A stretch of 61,819 nucleotides of DNA from Bryobacterales bacterium (GTDB lineage Bacteria > Acidobacteriota > Terriglobia > Bryobacterales > Bryobacteraceae). Below, in pieces: positions 52,871 through 61,742 of this stretch (position 1 is its first letter; the number at the start of each line of letters is the position of its first letter). The DNA is taken from positions 1 through 61,819 of the forward strand of contig JADLCT010000091.1 of assembly GCA_020847045.1 (NCBI GenBank), in the 5' to 3' direction. The translations under genes and the position numbers were made by a program. A model generated the notes under the pieces. The model had not been told where the DNA came from, ran no database searches, and saw nothing but the letters and a program-made list of their open reading frames with translations.

Positions 52871-54307
52871 ATGCGTTCCCGCCTCGCCCTCGCGGTGCTG
52901 CTTCCCGCGCTCGCCGCCGCGCAATCCTATGACCTGGTTCTGAACAATGCCCATGTGATCGACCCCGAGTCCGGCCTTTCGGCCGTGCGCTCGCTCGGCA
53001 TCGCCGCTGGCAAGATAACCGCCATATCGAGGACGCCGCTGACGGGCAGGCAGAGCATCGACGCCACCGGACTGACCGCCGCGCCCGGCTTCATCGACTT
53101 GCACGCTCATGGCCAGGATGAGGAGAACCAACTGCTGCAGCTTCAGGACGGCGTCACCACGGCGCTCGAGTTGGAAATCGGCGCGGCCGATGTCGATGCC
53201 TGGTACGCTGAGCGGGAAGGGAAGCGCTTCATCCACTCCGGCGTCACCGTGGGCCATGTGCCGCTGCGTATCGGCTTATTGCACGACCTCACGCGCGCCC
53301 GTGTTCCAAGCGGCCCGGCCAAGGACAATCCGGCCACCGAGGAGCAGATCACGCAGATCCGCGCCGGCATTGAGCGCGGACTGCTGCAAGGAGCTCTCGG
53401 CCTCGGTTTCGGCATTCAGTACACGCCCGGCGCCTCGCGCTGGGAGATTCTGGAAACCTTCCGCGCCGGGTCCCGTTTCCGCGCGCCCGCTTTCATTCAC
53501 ATCCGCACCATGGGCCTGCCTTCGGCTCCCAAGCTCGACGCGCTGGCGGGGCTGGAAGAGATCATCGCCGCCTCGGCCGTGACCGGAATGCCCGTGCACA
53601 TGGTGCACGCCACATCGAGCGGACTACGCCAGGCGCCGCGGCTCATCCAGACCGTCCTCGAGGCGCGCGCCCGCGGCCTGGACATCTCCACCGAGTGCTA
53701 TCCCTACACGGCGGCTCTGACCTCCATTGAATCGGCCATCTTCGACGAGGGCTGGCAGGACGTGCTGGGCATTACCTACTCCGATCTCCAATGGGCCGCC
53801 ACGGGCGAGCGGCTGACCGCGGAAACCTTCGCGCAGCGCCGCCTCACAGGTGGCCACGTCATCATGCACATGATTCCCGAAGAGGTCGTTCGTTTCGCCG
53901 TGGCTCACCTCGGCGTGATCATCGCCTCGGACGGCGTGATGGAGAACGGCAAGGGCCACCCGCGCGCCGCCGGTACGTTCTCACGCGTGCTGGGCCACTA
54001 CGTACGCGAGCAGAAGGCGCTGACGCTGGAATCCGCAATCCGCAAAATGACTCTGCTGCCGGCACAGCGCCTGGAACAGTACGTGCCCGCCATGCGCAAC
54101 AAGGGCCGCATCCGCGTGGGGGCCGATGCCGACATCACCGTGTTCGACGCCGCGCACATCATCGACCGGGCCACCTTCCAGCAACCCGCGCTTCCTTCGG
54201 CAGGCATCGCCCACGTTATCGTGGCGGGGACTCCCGTTCTGCGAAACGCCGCCGTGCAGCATTCGCTTCATCCGGGCCAGGCGATTCGCGTTCCGCCGCG
54301 GCGGTAG
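52871..54307 (+). CDS. Exported D-aminoacylase/dihydroorotase-type amidohydrolase
   Basis: The 478-residue product has a signal peptide (MRSRLALAVLLPALAAAQ). The amidohydrolase core includes APGFIDLHAHGQDEEN (metal HxH), a C-terminal IRVGADADITVFD, and a metal-site-like VIIASDGVMENGKGHPRAAGTFSRVLGHYVRE, typical of N-acyl-D-amino-acid deacylases. The conserved Glu/Cys metal ligand cannot be assigned with certainty (ALELEIGAADVD is a candidate). The 3' end overlaps the convergent membrane gene by 92 bp. Confidence 0.87.
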   Translation: MRSRLALAVLLPALAAAQSYDLVLNNAHVIDPESGLSAVRSLGIAAGKITAISRTPLTGRQSIDATGLTAAPGFIDLHAHGQDEENQLLQLQDGVTTALELEIGAADVDAWYAEREGKRFIHSGVTVGHVPLRIGLLHDLTRARVPSGPAKDNPATEEQITQIRAGIERGLLQGALGLGFGIQYTPGASRWEILETFRAGSRFRAPAFIHIRTMGLPSAPKLDALAGLEEIIAASAVTGMPVHMVHATSSGLRQAPRLIQTVLEARARGLDISTECYPYTAALTSIESAIFDEGWQDVLGITYSDLQWAATGERLTAETFAQRRLTGGHVIMHMIPEEVVRFAVAHLGVIIASDGVMENGKGHPRAAGTFSRVLGHYVREQKALTLESAIRKMTLLPAQRLEQYVPAMRNKGRIRVGADADITVFDAAHIIDRATFQQPALPSAGIAHVIVAGTPVLRNAAVQHSLHPGQAIRVPPRR

Positions 54308-55037
54308 CCGGCCGGGCGCTGGCCACATCGAGCGTCACCGCGCCATAGACGAGGCCCACATAGTCCAGCACGACATACAAGAACCACACGAGGCCGGCCA
54401 TCTCCAGGCTCTCTTCGGCGGTCGAGATCAGCGTAAAGAGGAGATTGTCCTGGCCATGGTGGAAGGCGTAGCTGGCGCCCACCATCTCCATGCCCAGAGC
54501 GCCGAGCAGGTAGACGGCGCCGGAGGCAATCATGCCGCGCCGCGTTCTTCCGGGGAGTGACCACAGAAACCGCACGTAAGAGAGCCCGAACACGGCGCAC
54601 GCCAAGGCCCCTGGAACCACCCAGGCAAACCAGAGCGGTCCGTCCGCGTATGGCCCCAGAACCTCCCGCATGGGTCCGATCGCCCCTTCGTGGATGCTTG
54701 CCGCCTCATCCATGGACAGAAACAAAAACGTGAGCGACAGCACAGTCCAGTGCGTGGCAAAGCGCTTCCCTTCACGCCGCTTCAACACGGCCACGCCCCC
54801 CAGCGCCATGGCGGGCAGGAACAGCAGCAGCGTGGAAAAGTAGCTCGGCACGTTTTGCTCGGCGTCCAGGTAGAACAGGCGCAGCACGCCCGGACGCACC
54901 CAGCCTGTTCCGGAATACCAGGCCAAAAGAATGGCCACGTTGACCGCAACCAGAGCCGCCGCCAAGGCCGCCAGCAGCCTCGCCAGCCGCGCGGCGCTGA
55001 TACTTATGGCGCGCGGGCGCCCGTTCCTGCTTTCCAC
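54216..55037 (-). CDS. Six-helix membrane protein with conserved acidic/His residues
   Basis: The 273-residue protein has about six helices. Unusual polar residues sit within them: D110-E111 with H116-E117 (SMDEAASIHE), E184, H193-H194 (FHHGQD) and E208-E209 with E212 (EESLEMAG). This looks like a possible metal site in the membrane; no family was recognised. The tail (235-273) is charged and disordered. The start is GTG 55037, directly after the TAA of the transporter gene, with AGGAG in front, so it is coupled to it. Confidence 0.75.
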   Translation of the reverse strand: MESRNGRPRAISISAARLARLLAALAAALVAVNVAILLAWYSGTGWVRPGVLRLFYLDAEQNVPSYFSTLLLFLPAMALGGVAVLKRREGKRFATHWTVLSLTFLFLSMDEAASIHEGAIGPMREVLGPYADGPLWFAWVVPGALACAVFGLSYVRFLWSLPGRTRRGMIASGAVYLLGALGMEMVGASYAFHHGQDNLLFTLISTAEESLEMAGLVWFLYVVLDYVGLVYGAVTLDVASARPATAAAERESPGPDEANAARRRFAERESPPR

Positions 55038-57365
55038 TTACTCTCCTGTCTCCATCTTTTTCTTCAATTCGTCCAGGTTCACCAGAATGCTTTCGTTGCT
55101 GAGCATCAGTTGCGCCAGCACGTCCTCGGCCGCTTTGGCCTCCTGCCGGCCCTGCGCGCGCGCGTTCCGGCGTCCCGTCTCAGCGTTCAGCAGGGGCCGC
55201 AATTTCTCGTACACCGCGGCAGGCAGCGTGCTTTCCAGATACTCCACGGCCGTTCCGCGCAAATACGGATCGTCGGTGTGCAAGCCGCGGAAGGCCACGC
55301 GCAGCGGCTCCTTCGGAAATACGAGCATCAGCAGCGTGAACACATGCTCCAGGCTTCGGGAAGAGCGCGTGCGCAGAAATTCGTCCATTACGGGCGTCAG
55401 GTCGCTGTCCTCGACGCCATCCAGCAGACGCTGGCTCTCCCACACGGGCTTGCTCACGGTGAGTTCCTTTTCCACGCTCTCCATCAACCTGCGGGAATGG
55501 ACTTCGATCCAGCCGATTTGATCGTGCATCACCGCCATGGCGCGGCCACACTGGTACCGCACCTCGAAGCGGCGGTCGTCCAGGCCCTGCAACAGTCCGT
55601 CGAACACCAGTTGCGAGCGTGACACGGCGAGCACGCGCGGAATGCGCCGCCGTATGGAGAAGTCCACGCGGTTGTCCAGCAGAGCGTCCACCATCTGGCC
55701 GCTGCACTCGTTCACGGCTCCGCGCAGCGAACGGACGGCCTCGGGGTACATCTGGTCCCATCCCAGCAGTTGCAGCACGTGCGTCACCAGGGCGGGCTTC
55801 AAGGGCGCGTGTAGCGCCAGGGCACGTTGCACGCGGCGGGCGTCGCCGGAGCGCAGTTCGACAATGGCCGCCACCACGGCGTCGCCCAGAATCGCACTGG
55901 CCGTGGCGCCAGCGCCCGGCAGCGCGCCGGTCACCTGCGTTGGCGCGGCCGCTGACGGCTCGGACAGCGCGGCCATCGCCCCGCCCGAATCGCCGCGCTC
56001 CAATGCGCGACGGTCCGGCATCGCCTCGAACACGCCGGTTTGAACCGGCATCATAGGCGTGGAATCCATACCTCCCACGAAGCCCAGCGTGTCGCCGTTG
56101 GAGGTCATGGCGAGATCGCCGGCGCGTTCGAGCAGGTTTTTCTCCAGAGCATCCACATAGGCGTTCTGCAAGCGGCTGGCCACCCACAAGCTGGCCAGCC
56201 CCACCAGCACGGCCGCCGTCAGAATCGCCTGATTCGCATAGGCCGCTCCGGCCATCAGCAGCGCCTTCACGATCATGCTACCCATGGCGTCGCCCAGGCG
56301 GTCGAAGCCCACGTCCACGGCTTGCTTGGCCGCGCGTTTCTCGCGCGCCGGAATGGGCATGTAGAACAGCTCATAACCGGCGCGGAACAGCGAACTGCGG
56401 AACACGATCTCCATTCCGCGCGCCAGCAGTCCCGACCAGACGCCCGGCGCGATCAAAGCGCCCAGGCCGCCCACCGACACGGCTAGGGGCAATGTTCCCA
56501 CTGTACGGGCGATGCCGAGACGCTGCAGCGAGACGCCGCTCAAAACGGTCTGCGCCAGGAATGACAGCACTCCCGTCACGGCATAAAACAGGGCGAAGAA
56601 TCGCAGCAGCTCCGCTCCGTTGCCATACTGCCGCGTGGCCTGGTACTTGAAAATGTAGTCCAGCATCGCGGCGCTCATCGTGCCCAGCATGACCAGCAGG
56701 GCCAGCGTCCGTAAGTAAGGAGCTCCGCGCAGAGCGCCCAAAACAGAAGGCGTTTCGCCGGTGCTGGCCGTTTGCCGCGGCCGGGCGGCGCCATGCGCGC
56801 CCGAGGGGTGGAAGAACCGCCACAGCAGCAGGGCGCAGACGAAGTGGTAGAGCGACAGCACGGGCAGCGTGATCGAAACGCCCGAAGCTGCCGCCAGCCT
56901 CTCAGCCACCACGCCGCCCAGCACGCCGCCCACCGACCCGCCGCCCGCGATGCGTCCCACCTGGCGCTTGGCCTCTCGCGGGTCGAAGCTTTCGCTGACG
57001 ATCGACCAGAAGCCCGAGGTGAGCAGCGGGCCCAGGCTGACAATTTGCAAGTAGAGCAGCACGGCCGTCAGTTTGGGGAAGGCCGCCATCTGGCTCCACA
57101 CGGCCAGCGTCAAGAGGGCGCTGACGCCAAAGGCGGCCGGCACGAGGCGTCCCGGCGTCCAGCGCGACATGGCCCGCGAACTCAGCAGCACGGAAAGAAA
57201 GCTGAACCCCGCGGCGGCCATCACCATTTGCGGCAGCGACGACACGGCGAAGTTCGACAGAAATACGGCGTCGCGCACAGCCTTCGAGCCGATATAGTGC
57301 GCCATCATGGCCATGGCCGCGGCCACTGCCATCCATGCCGGTGTTGTTCTCTCGGCCGCCTCCAT
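55038..57365 (-). CDS. Npt/Tlc-like (MFS-type) transporter with HEAT-like C-terminal domain
   Basis: The 775-residue protein has two halves. Residues about 10-420 contain around twelve helices (GSKAVRDAVFLSNFAVSSLP, LGPLLTSGFWSIVSESFDPREAKRQVGRIAGGGSVGGVLGG, ARGMEIVFRSSLFRAGYELFYMPIPAREKRAAKQ) typical of the NTP/NDP translocase-like MFS branch. Residues about 505-740 are HEAT-like helical repeats (RRIPRVLAVSRSQLVFDGLLQGLDDRRFEVRYQCGRAM, DPYLRGTAVEYLESTLP). The C terminus is a coiled coil. It follows MscS by 3 bp. The substrate is not known; nucleotide exchange is an inference. Confidence 0.7.
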   Translation of the reverse strand: MEAAERTTPAWMAVAAAMAMMAHYIGSKAVRDAVFLSNFAVSSLPQMVMAAAGFSFLSVLLSSRAMSRWTPGRLVPAAFGVSALLTLAVWSQMAAFPKLTAVLLYLQIVSLGPLLTSGFWSIVSESFDPREAKRQVGRIAGGGSVGGVLGGVVAERLAAASGVSITLPVLSLYHFVCALLLWRFFHPSGAHGAARPRQTASTGETPSVLGALRGAPYLRTLALLVMLGTMSAAMLDYIFKYQATRQYGNGAELLRFFALFYAVTGVLSFLAQTVLSGVSLQRLGIARTVGTLPLAVSVGGLGALIAPGVWSGLLARGMEIVFRSSLFRAGYELFYMPIPAREKRAAKQAVDVGFDRLGDAMGSMIVKALLMAGAAYANQAILTAAVLVGLASLWVASRLQNAYVDALEKNLLERAGDLAMTSNGDTLGFVGGMDSTPMMPVQTGVFEAMPDRRALERGDSGGAMAALSEPSAAAPTQVTGALPGAGATASAILGDAVVAAIVELRSGDARRVQRALALHAPLKPALVTHVLQLLGWDQMYPEAVRSLRGAVNECSGQMVDALLDNRVDFSIRRRIPRVLAVSRSQLVFDGLLQGLDDRRFEVRYQCGRAMAVMHDQIGWIEVHSRRLMESVEKELTVSKPVWESQRLLDGVEDSDLTPVMDEFLRTRSSRSLEHVFTLLMLVFPKEPLRVAFRGLHTDDPYLRGTAVEYLESTLPAAVYEKLRPLLNAETGRRNARAQGRQEAKAAEDVLAQLMLSNESILVNLDELKKKMETGE

Positions 57366-57368
57366 CGT

Positions 57369-58316
57369 CTACGCTTTCGGCTCCTCAGACCGGCCGGGCT
57401 CGAGCGCGCCCGGGGAGGCCTGCCCGGCTTCCGGTTGCGCCTGCGGATCCTCGGCCGCCAGAATCTGCGGCCAGCGCGCCATTAGCGCGATGCCCCGGTC
57501 GTGAAACTCCTTCCGGATGCGCCGGTTCATTTCGCGGCCGGCCTCCCACTGCTTGCCCGGGCTCGTCTTCAGACGGGCCTTGATCACCACTCCGGTATCG
57601 AGAAACTGGTCCACGCCCCAAACCTCCACCGGCTCCAGCATCATGGGCGCGAAGGCCGCCTCCTGCCGCATGCCCGCGTCGATCTGCCTCAGTGCCTCCA
57701 TGGCCTGATCGACATCGGCCTCAAACGTCACGCCTACGTTCAACACATAGCAGGAATAGAGCCGCGTGCGGTTGGCCAGCGAGGTGATCGCGCCGTTGGG
57801 AAAGACATGCACCACGCCCTCGGAGTCCCGCAGCACCGTGGTGCGCAGGTTCAACTCCTCCACCACGCCGCTGACGCCGTTGATGATGGCGACGTCGTTC
57901 ACCCGGATCTGGTCCTCCAGCAGCACGAACACGCCGCTGATCACGTCGCGCGCGAGATTCTGGCCACCCAGGCCGATGGCGATGCCGGCCGCCGCGCCGG
58001 CGCCCGCCAGCAGAGGCGCCACATCCAGCCCCAAATGTTTCAAACATAATCCGATGGCCGCGATCCAGATCAGAACGCTCAGCACCGTTTGCAGCGCCCC
58101 GCTTACGGTTGCCGCCCGCTTTTCCAGCTCGGTCAGATCGTTGCCGCCCCGCGCCTTCATCAGCCGCAGCAGCCGGAACCGCAGACCGCTCACCACCCGC
58201 CGGGTCACGCGCACCACCACCCAGGCGGCCGCCAGCACCAGGGCCGCCTTGCCGAGTGGCAACAGATCGCGGATCGAGAAGTCCTCCATGCGGGGGAGAA
58301 CCTGCGTCAAGTCCAT
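57369..58316 (-). CDS. MscS-family small-conductance mechanosensitive channel
   Basis: The 315-residue protein has an N-terminal helix (LGKAALVLAAAWVVVRVT), a second at about 75-95, and the pore helix about 100-125 (LLAGAGAAAGIAIGLGGQNLARDVISGVFVLLEDQ), Ala/Gly-packed as in MscS TM3. The beta domain is next (VNDVAIINGVSGVVEELNLRTTVLRDSEGVVHVFPNGAI). It opens under hypo-osmotic stress. The stop is 3 bp before the transporter ATG. Confidence 0.92.
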   Translation of the reverse strand: MDLTQVLPRMEDFSIRDLLPLGKAALVLAAAWVVVRVTRRVVSGLRFRLLRLMKARGGNDLTELEKRAATVSGALQTVLSVLIWIAAIGLCLKHLGLDVAPLLAGAGAAAGIAIGLGGQNLARDVISGVFVLLEDQIRVNDVAIINGVSGVVEELNLRTTVLRDSEGVVHVFPNGAITSLANRTRLYSCYVLNVGVTFEADVDQAMEALRQIDAGMRQEAAFAPMMLEPVEVWGVDQFLDTGVVIKARLKTSPGKQWEAGREMNRRIRKEFHDRGIALMARWPQILAAEDPQAQPEAGQASPGALEPGRSEEPKA

Positions 58317-58330
58317 TTCTCTATGGTAAG

Positions 58331-58360
58331 CGGGGCGGCGCGATCCGCTGCCGCGCCCCG
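58331..58360 (-). terminator. Weak hairpin between FAH and MscS genes
   Basis: CGGGGCG and CGCCCCG form a 7-bp stem around a 16-base loop, 6 bp after the FAH stop. No T-run follows on the minus strand. Confidence 0.35.
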
Positions 58361-58365
58361 GAGGA

Positions 58366-59136
58366 TTACATGGCCTTCACGGGGTTGCGCAGCGTTCCGA
58401 TCCCCTCGATCTCCACCTCCACCACGTCGCCCGGCTCCATGGGGCGCGTGCTGCCCGGCGTGCCCGTGTAGATCAGGTCGCCCGGCTCCAGCGTCACAAA
58501 CTGGCTGATGAAACTCACCACCGTGGCGGCGTCGAAGATCAGGTCCGAGGTTCGCTGCTGTTGCACCACTTCGCCGTTGATCCGCGTGGTCAGCAGCAGG
58601 TTGCCGTGGTCCATGCCACGCACGGCCACCGGACCCAGCGGGCCGAACGTGTCGCAGCCCTTGGCGCGCCACCACTGCACGTCCTTGCCCGCGCCACGCT
58701 GCCAGTTCCTGTCGCTCACATCGTTGCCGCAGGTGACGCCCCAGATCGCCCTGGCCGCCGCATCCTTTTCGGCACGCTTCAGCCGTTTGCCAATAATCAA
58801 CACAAGCTCGCCTTCCGAGTGCACGTCGATGGCTTCGGGCGGCAGCACGATGGCGGCGCGGTGGGGAACCAGCGACGTCCGGGGCTTATAAAACATCTCC
58901 GGTTTGGATGGCACGGGCCGGTCGCCGAGGTGGCTCAAATAATTCTGCCCCACGGCGAACACCTTGTTCGCCTCCACGGGTTCGAGCAGCGTGAGCTGAT
59001 CGAGTGGCGCGCCTTTCACGGCCACCGTATGTTTGCCGAAAACGCTGCCCTGAATCCGGTACACCTTGCCGTCTTTAAGCAGTCCGGCCGCCGGGCCGGT
59101 CTTGGTCCGATACCGCACATAGCGTCGAATCGCCAT
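58366..59136 (-). CDS. Fumarylacetoacetate hydrolase (FAH) family enzyme
   Basis: The 256-residue protein has the C-terminal FAH fold: VGQNYLSHLGD, FYKPRTSLVPHRAAIVLPP, DVHSEGELVLIIGK (metal Glu pair), GVTCGNDVSDRNWQR and LIYTGTPGSTRPMEPGDVVEVEIEGIGTLRN. Members hydrolyse or decarboxylate 2-oxo acids in aromatic or sugar-acid breakdown. Substrate not predictable. It starts 7 bp after the Gfo/Idh gene, so the two are likely cotranscribed. Confidence 0.92.
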   Translation of the reverse strand: MAIRRYVRYRTKTGPAAGLLKDGKVYRIQGSVFGKHTVAVKGAPLDQLTLLEPVEANKVFAVGQNYLSHLGDRPVPSKPEMFYKPRTSLVPHRAAIVLPPEAIDVHSEGELVLIIGKRLKRAEKDAAARAIWGVTCGNDVSDRNWQRGAGKDVQWWRAKGCDTFGPLGPVAVRGMDHGNLLLTTRINGEVVQQQRTSDLIFDAATVVSFISQFVTLEPGDLIYTGTPGSTRPMEPGDVVEVEIEGIGTLRNPVKAM

Positions 59137-59143
59137 TGTTCTC

Positions 59144-60184
59144 CTATCTCATCTCCGAGGCCAGCAGCAACGTCTGCTGCACATCCAACTCCTGGTCCAG
59201 GCTCACCGGCAACGGCGACCCTGAGCGCACGGCCGCCGCCAGTTCGGCAAACCCGCCCACATACCGTTCATACTTCTCGAGCGCCACCTGCTGCACGCCC
59301 TTGCGGTAGGGGCCCGCGGCCGTTTGCAGATCCACCACAAGCTGCGGCGGGCCTTCAATCGGTTTCAGAACGGCGTTGCCGTTGGCGCCCCACACCTCGA
59401 AGGTGCGGTGCGCGCCCGAACCCGGCTGCAGCACGCTGCTGGTTACCGTTCCCATCGCGCCGGGCCATTCCAGCACCGCGTGCGTGTTGTCCAGCAGCGT
59501 GTCGGCGAAGCGGCCATGATGCCGCAGGAACGGCGTCACCTTCTCCGGGCGCCCCAGCAGGCGCACCATGGGGTCGATCAGATGCCCCCCCTGCTCAAAC
59601 ATCTGCCCGCCGTGAAACAACGCCCATTCCTTCCGCCGCTCCGCGTCGATCAGCGTGTTCATCGTTCCGCGCACCATGTACACGTCGCCCAGCCAGCCGG
59701 CGCGCACAGCTTCGAAAATCTTCGCAAAGCCGGGATGCTGCCGCCACATGTAGCCCATCTGCAGCAGCAGACGCCGCCGCCGCGCCTCCCCGGCCAGCGC
59801 TCTCATGCCCGCCATGTTGGCGGCTGGAGGTTTTTCCACATGAACATGTTTGCCTGCGCGCAACGCCTCCAACGCCAGCGGCTCGTGGGTGTTCACACTG
59901 CTTTCCACCGCGATCACGGCCACGCTCGCATCGCCCAGTAGCGCGCCTTTGTCCACCAGCTTCACGCCCTGCTTCCTGTACTCGGCCGCCACGGCCGCGT
60001 CCGGTTCCCACAACCCGGCAAACTCCCACTCCGGCGAGGTCATCGCAATGCGCACCTTCGCCGGGGCGTGCGAATGGCTTCCCCCGAGAAAGCCGATCCG
60101 GATCCGCCCGGCCGCGTCCAATACCCCCGCCGTGCCGGACACCCCGGCCATAGCCACCATCGCCAACCAATCCCGCCGTTGCAT
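59144..60184 (-). CDS. Gfo/Idh/MocA-family oxidoreductase, possibly Tat-exported
   Basis: The 346-residue protein has a Tat-like N terminus (MQRRDWLAMVAMAGVSGTAG). The Rossmann domain includes IRIGFLGGSHSHAPA, VAVIAVESSVNTHEPLALEALRAGKHVHVEKPPAANMAGM; EKP holds the catalytic Lys. The C-terminal alpha/beta domain binds substrate (GYMWRQHPGF, HGGQMFEQGGHLIDPMVRLLG). Such enzymes oxidise or reduce sugars with NAD(P). GFLGGSHSH replaces the usual GxGxxG, so the cofactor loop is atypical. It is divergent from the sulfatase by 54 bp. Confidence 0.87.
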   Translation of the reverse strand: MQRRDWLAMVAMAGVSGTAGVLDAAGRIRIGFLGGSHSHAPAKVRIAMTSPEWEFAGLWEPDAAVAAEYRKQGVKLVDKGALLGDASVAVIAVESSVNTHEPLALEALRAGKHVHVEKPPAANMAGMRALAGEARRRRLLLQMGYMWRQHPGFAKIFEAVRAGWLGDVYMVRGTMNTLIDAERRKEWALFHGGQMFEQGGHLIDPMVRLLGRPEKVTPFLRHHGRFADTLLDNTHAVLEWPGAMGTVTSSVLQPGSGAHRTFEVWGANGNAVLKPIEGPPQLVVDLQTAAGPYRKGVQQVALEKYERYVGGFAELAAAVRSGSPLPVSLDQELDVQQTLLLASEMR

Positions 60185-60238
60185 CGCAGCTAGTCTACAC
60201 CGGGCATCAGGATGAATGAAACGATATACTTTTCGTCG

Positions 60239-61684
60239 ATGAGCCTTACCCGCCGCGACCTGCTGGCCACCTCCTCAGCCGCCCTGCTGGCCTCTTCCTC
60301 GGCCGCACCCGGTCCGGCGGGCATGCCACCAGCCGCCAATCCGCCTCGCCGGCCCAACATCCTCCTCCTGTTCCCGGACCAATGGCGGCCCGACTGGGGC
60401 GGCTGGAACTCCAATCTCGATATCCGCACGCCGCATATCGACGCTCTTCGCAAACGCGGCATCCAGTTCACGCACGCCATGGTGCCTTCGCCCTTGTGCG
60501 CGCCCTCGCGCGCCTGCCTGGCCTCCGGTTGCGAATACGCCAAATGTGGCGTCGCCAATAACGCCCAGGATTACCCGCTGCAACAATCCACCTTCTATCA
60601 ACTCCTCCAGCGCTCCGGCTATCACACCATGGCCTGCGGGAAGGTCGATTTGCACAAGAAGACCCTCGATTGGGGCGTGGACGGCCGCCGGCTCACGCGC
60701 GAGTGGGGCTTTTCCAATGCCATCGACAACGCGGGCAAGCGCGATGCCCCCCGCAGCGTCCAACAGGCGGGCCACCCCACGGACCCTTACATGGCCATGC
60801 TCCAATCGCGCGGCCTGATGCAGGCGCACATCGACGACTTCGCGCACCGCGCCGAGTACAAGGACACCTTCCCCACGCCGTTGCCCGACTCGGCCTACTG
60901 CGACAACTGGATCGGCCAGAACGGGCTCGACTTGTTGCGCCGCGCGCCCGCCAACACGCCCTGGTTTCTGCAGGTGAACTTCACCGGTCCGCATGGTCCG
61001 ATGGACATCACGGCCGCCATGGAGTCCCGCGTGCGCCGCCGGGCTTATCCACAGCCGTTCGGCAACAATCAGTTTGAACCGGCGGTTCACACCGCCATCC
61101 GCCAGAACTACACGGCGATGTGCGAAAATCTCGACGCCTGGGTGGGACGCTACATCGACCACCTTCGTGCAAGCAAGCAACTGGGCCACACCATCGTCGT
61201 CTTCTCCAGTGACCACGGCGAAATGCTTGGCGACCACAACCGCTGGGGCAAGACCGTGCCCTATCAAGCCTCGGCCGGCGTGCCGTTGATTGCCGCCGGA
61301 CCGGGCATCGCCTCCGGCATCCGGACGAGCGCCATGGCCAGCGTGCACGACCTGGCCGCCACAGCCCTCGATTACGCGGGCCTGGAAGCCCCGGCCACCA
61401 TGGACAGCCGCTCGCTGCGGGGTGTGCTGGAGGGCAAACGCAAGCGGCATCGCGAGTTCCTGCGCAGCGGTTTGAACCAGTGGCGCATGGTATGGGATGG
61501 CCAGTATAAGCTGATCACCGGGTTCTCCACACAGATGCGCGCGGCCGGTTCCAAAGCGGCTCCGGCGGCGCCCGCCGCGCCTCCCATCCTCTTCGATCAC
61601 CACGCCGACCCCGACGAGGCCAACAACGTCTATGCCGCCCGCCCCGAGGTTGTTCGCCGCATGACGGAGATGATCCACGCCTGA
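60239..61684 (+). CDS. Exported type I sulfatase (Cys-type formylglycine)
   Basis: The 481-residue product has a Tat-like start (SLTRRDLLATSSAALLA). The core has NILLLFPDQWRPDWGG (metal Asp), LCAPSRACLASG (C87 converted to formylglycine), MACGKVDLH, VNFTGPHGPMDI and VVFSSDHGEMLGDHNRWGK. It cleaves sulfate esters; the broad 'choline sulfatase/polysaccharide sulfatase' group is the best fit. ATG 60212 gives a longer start (nine residues), but the Tat motif favours 60239. Confidence 0.9.
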   Translation: MSLTRRDLLATSSAALLASSSAAPGPAGMPPAANPPRRPNILLLFPDQWRPDWGGWNSNLDIRTPHIDALRKRGIQFTHAMVPSPLCAPSRACLASGCEYAKCGVANNAQDYPLQQSTFYQLLQRSGYHTMACGKVDLHKKTLDWGVDGRRLTREWGFSNAIDNAGKRDAPRSVQQAGHPTDPYMAMLQSRGLMQAHIDDFAHRAEYKDTFPTPLPDSAYCDNWIGQNGLDLLRRAPANTPWFLQVNFTGPHGPMDITAAMESRVRRRAYPQPFGNNQFEPAVHTAIRQNYTAMCENLDAWVGRYIDHLRASKQLGHTIVVFSSDHGEMLGDHNRWGKTVPYQASAGVPLIAAGPGIASGIRTSAMASVHDLAATALDYAGLEAPATMDSRSLRGVLEGKRKRHREFLRSGLNQWRMVWDGQYKLITGFSTQMRAAGSKAAPAAPAAPPILFDHHADPDEANNVYAARPEVVRRMTEMIHA

Positions 61685-61742
61685 GCCTTCCCCTGTTCCT
61701 GGTCCCGCTTCGCTGGCGCTGGCCGGCATACAGGACCCCGCC

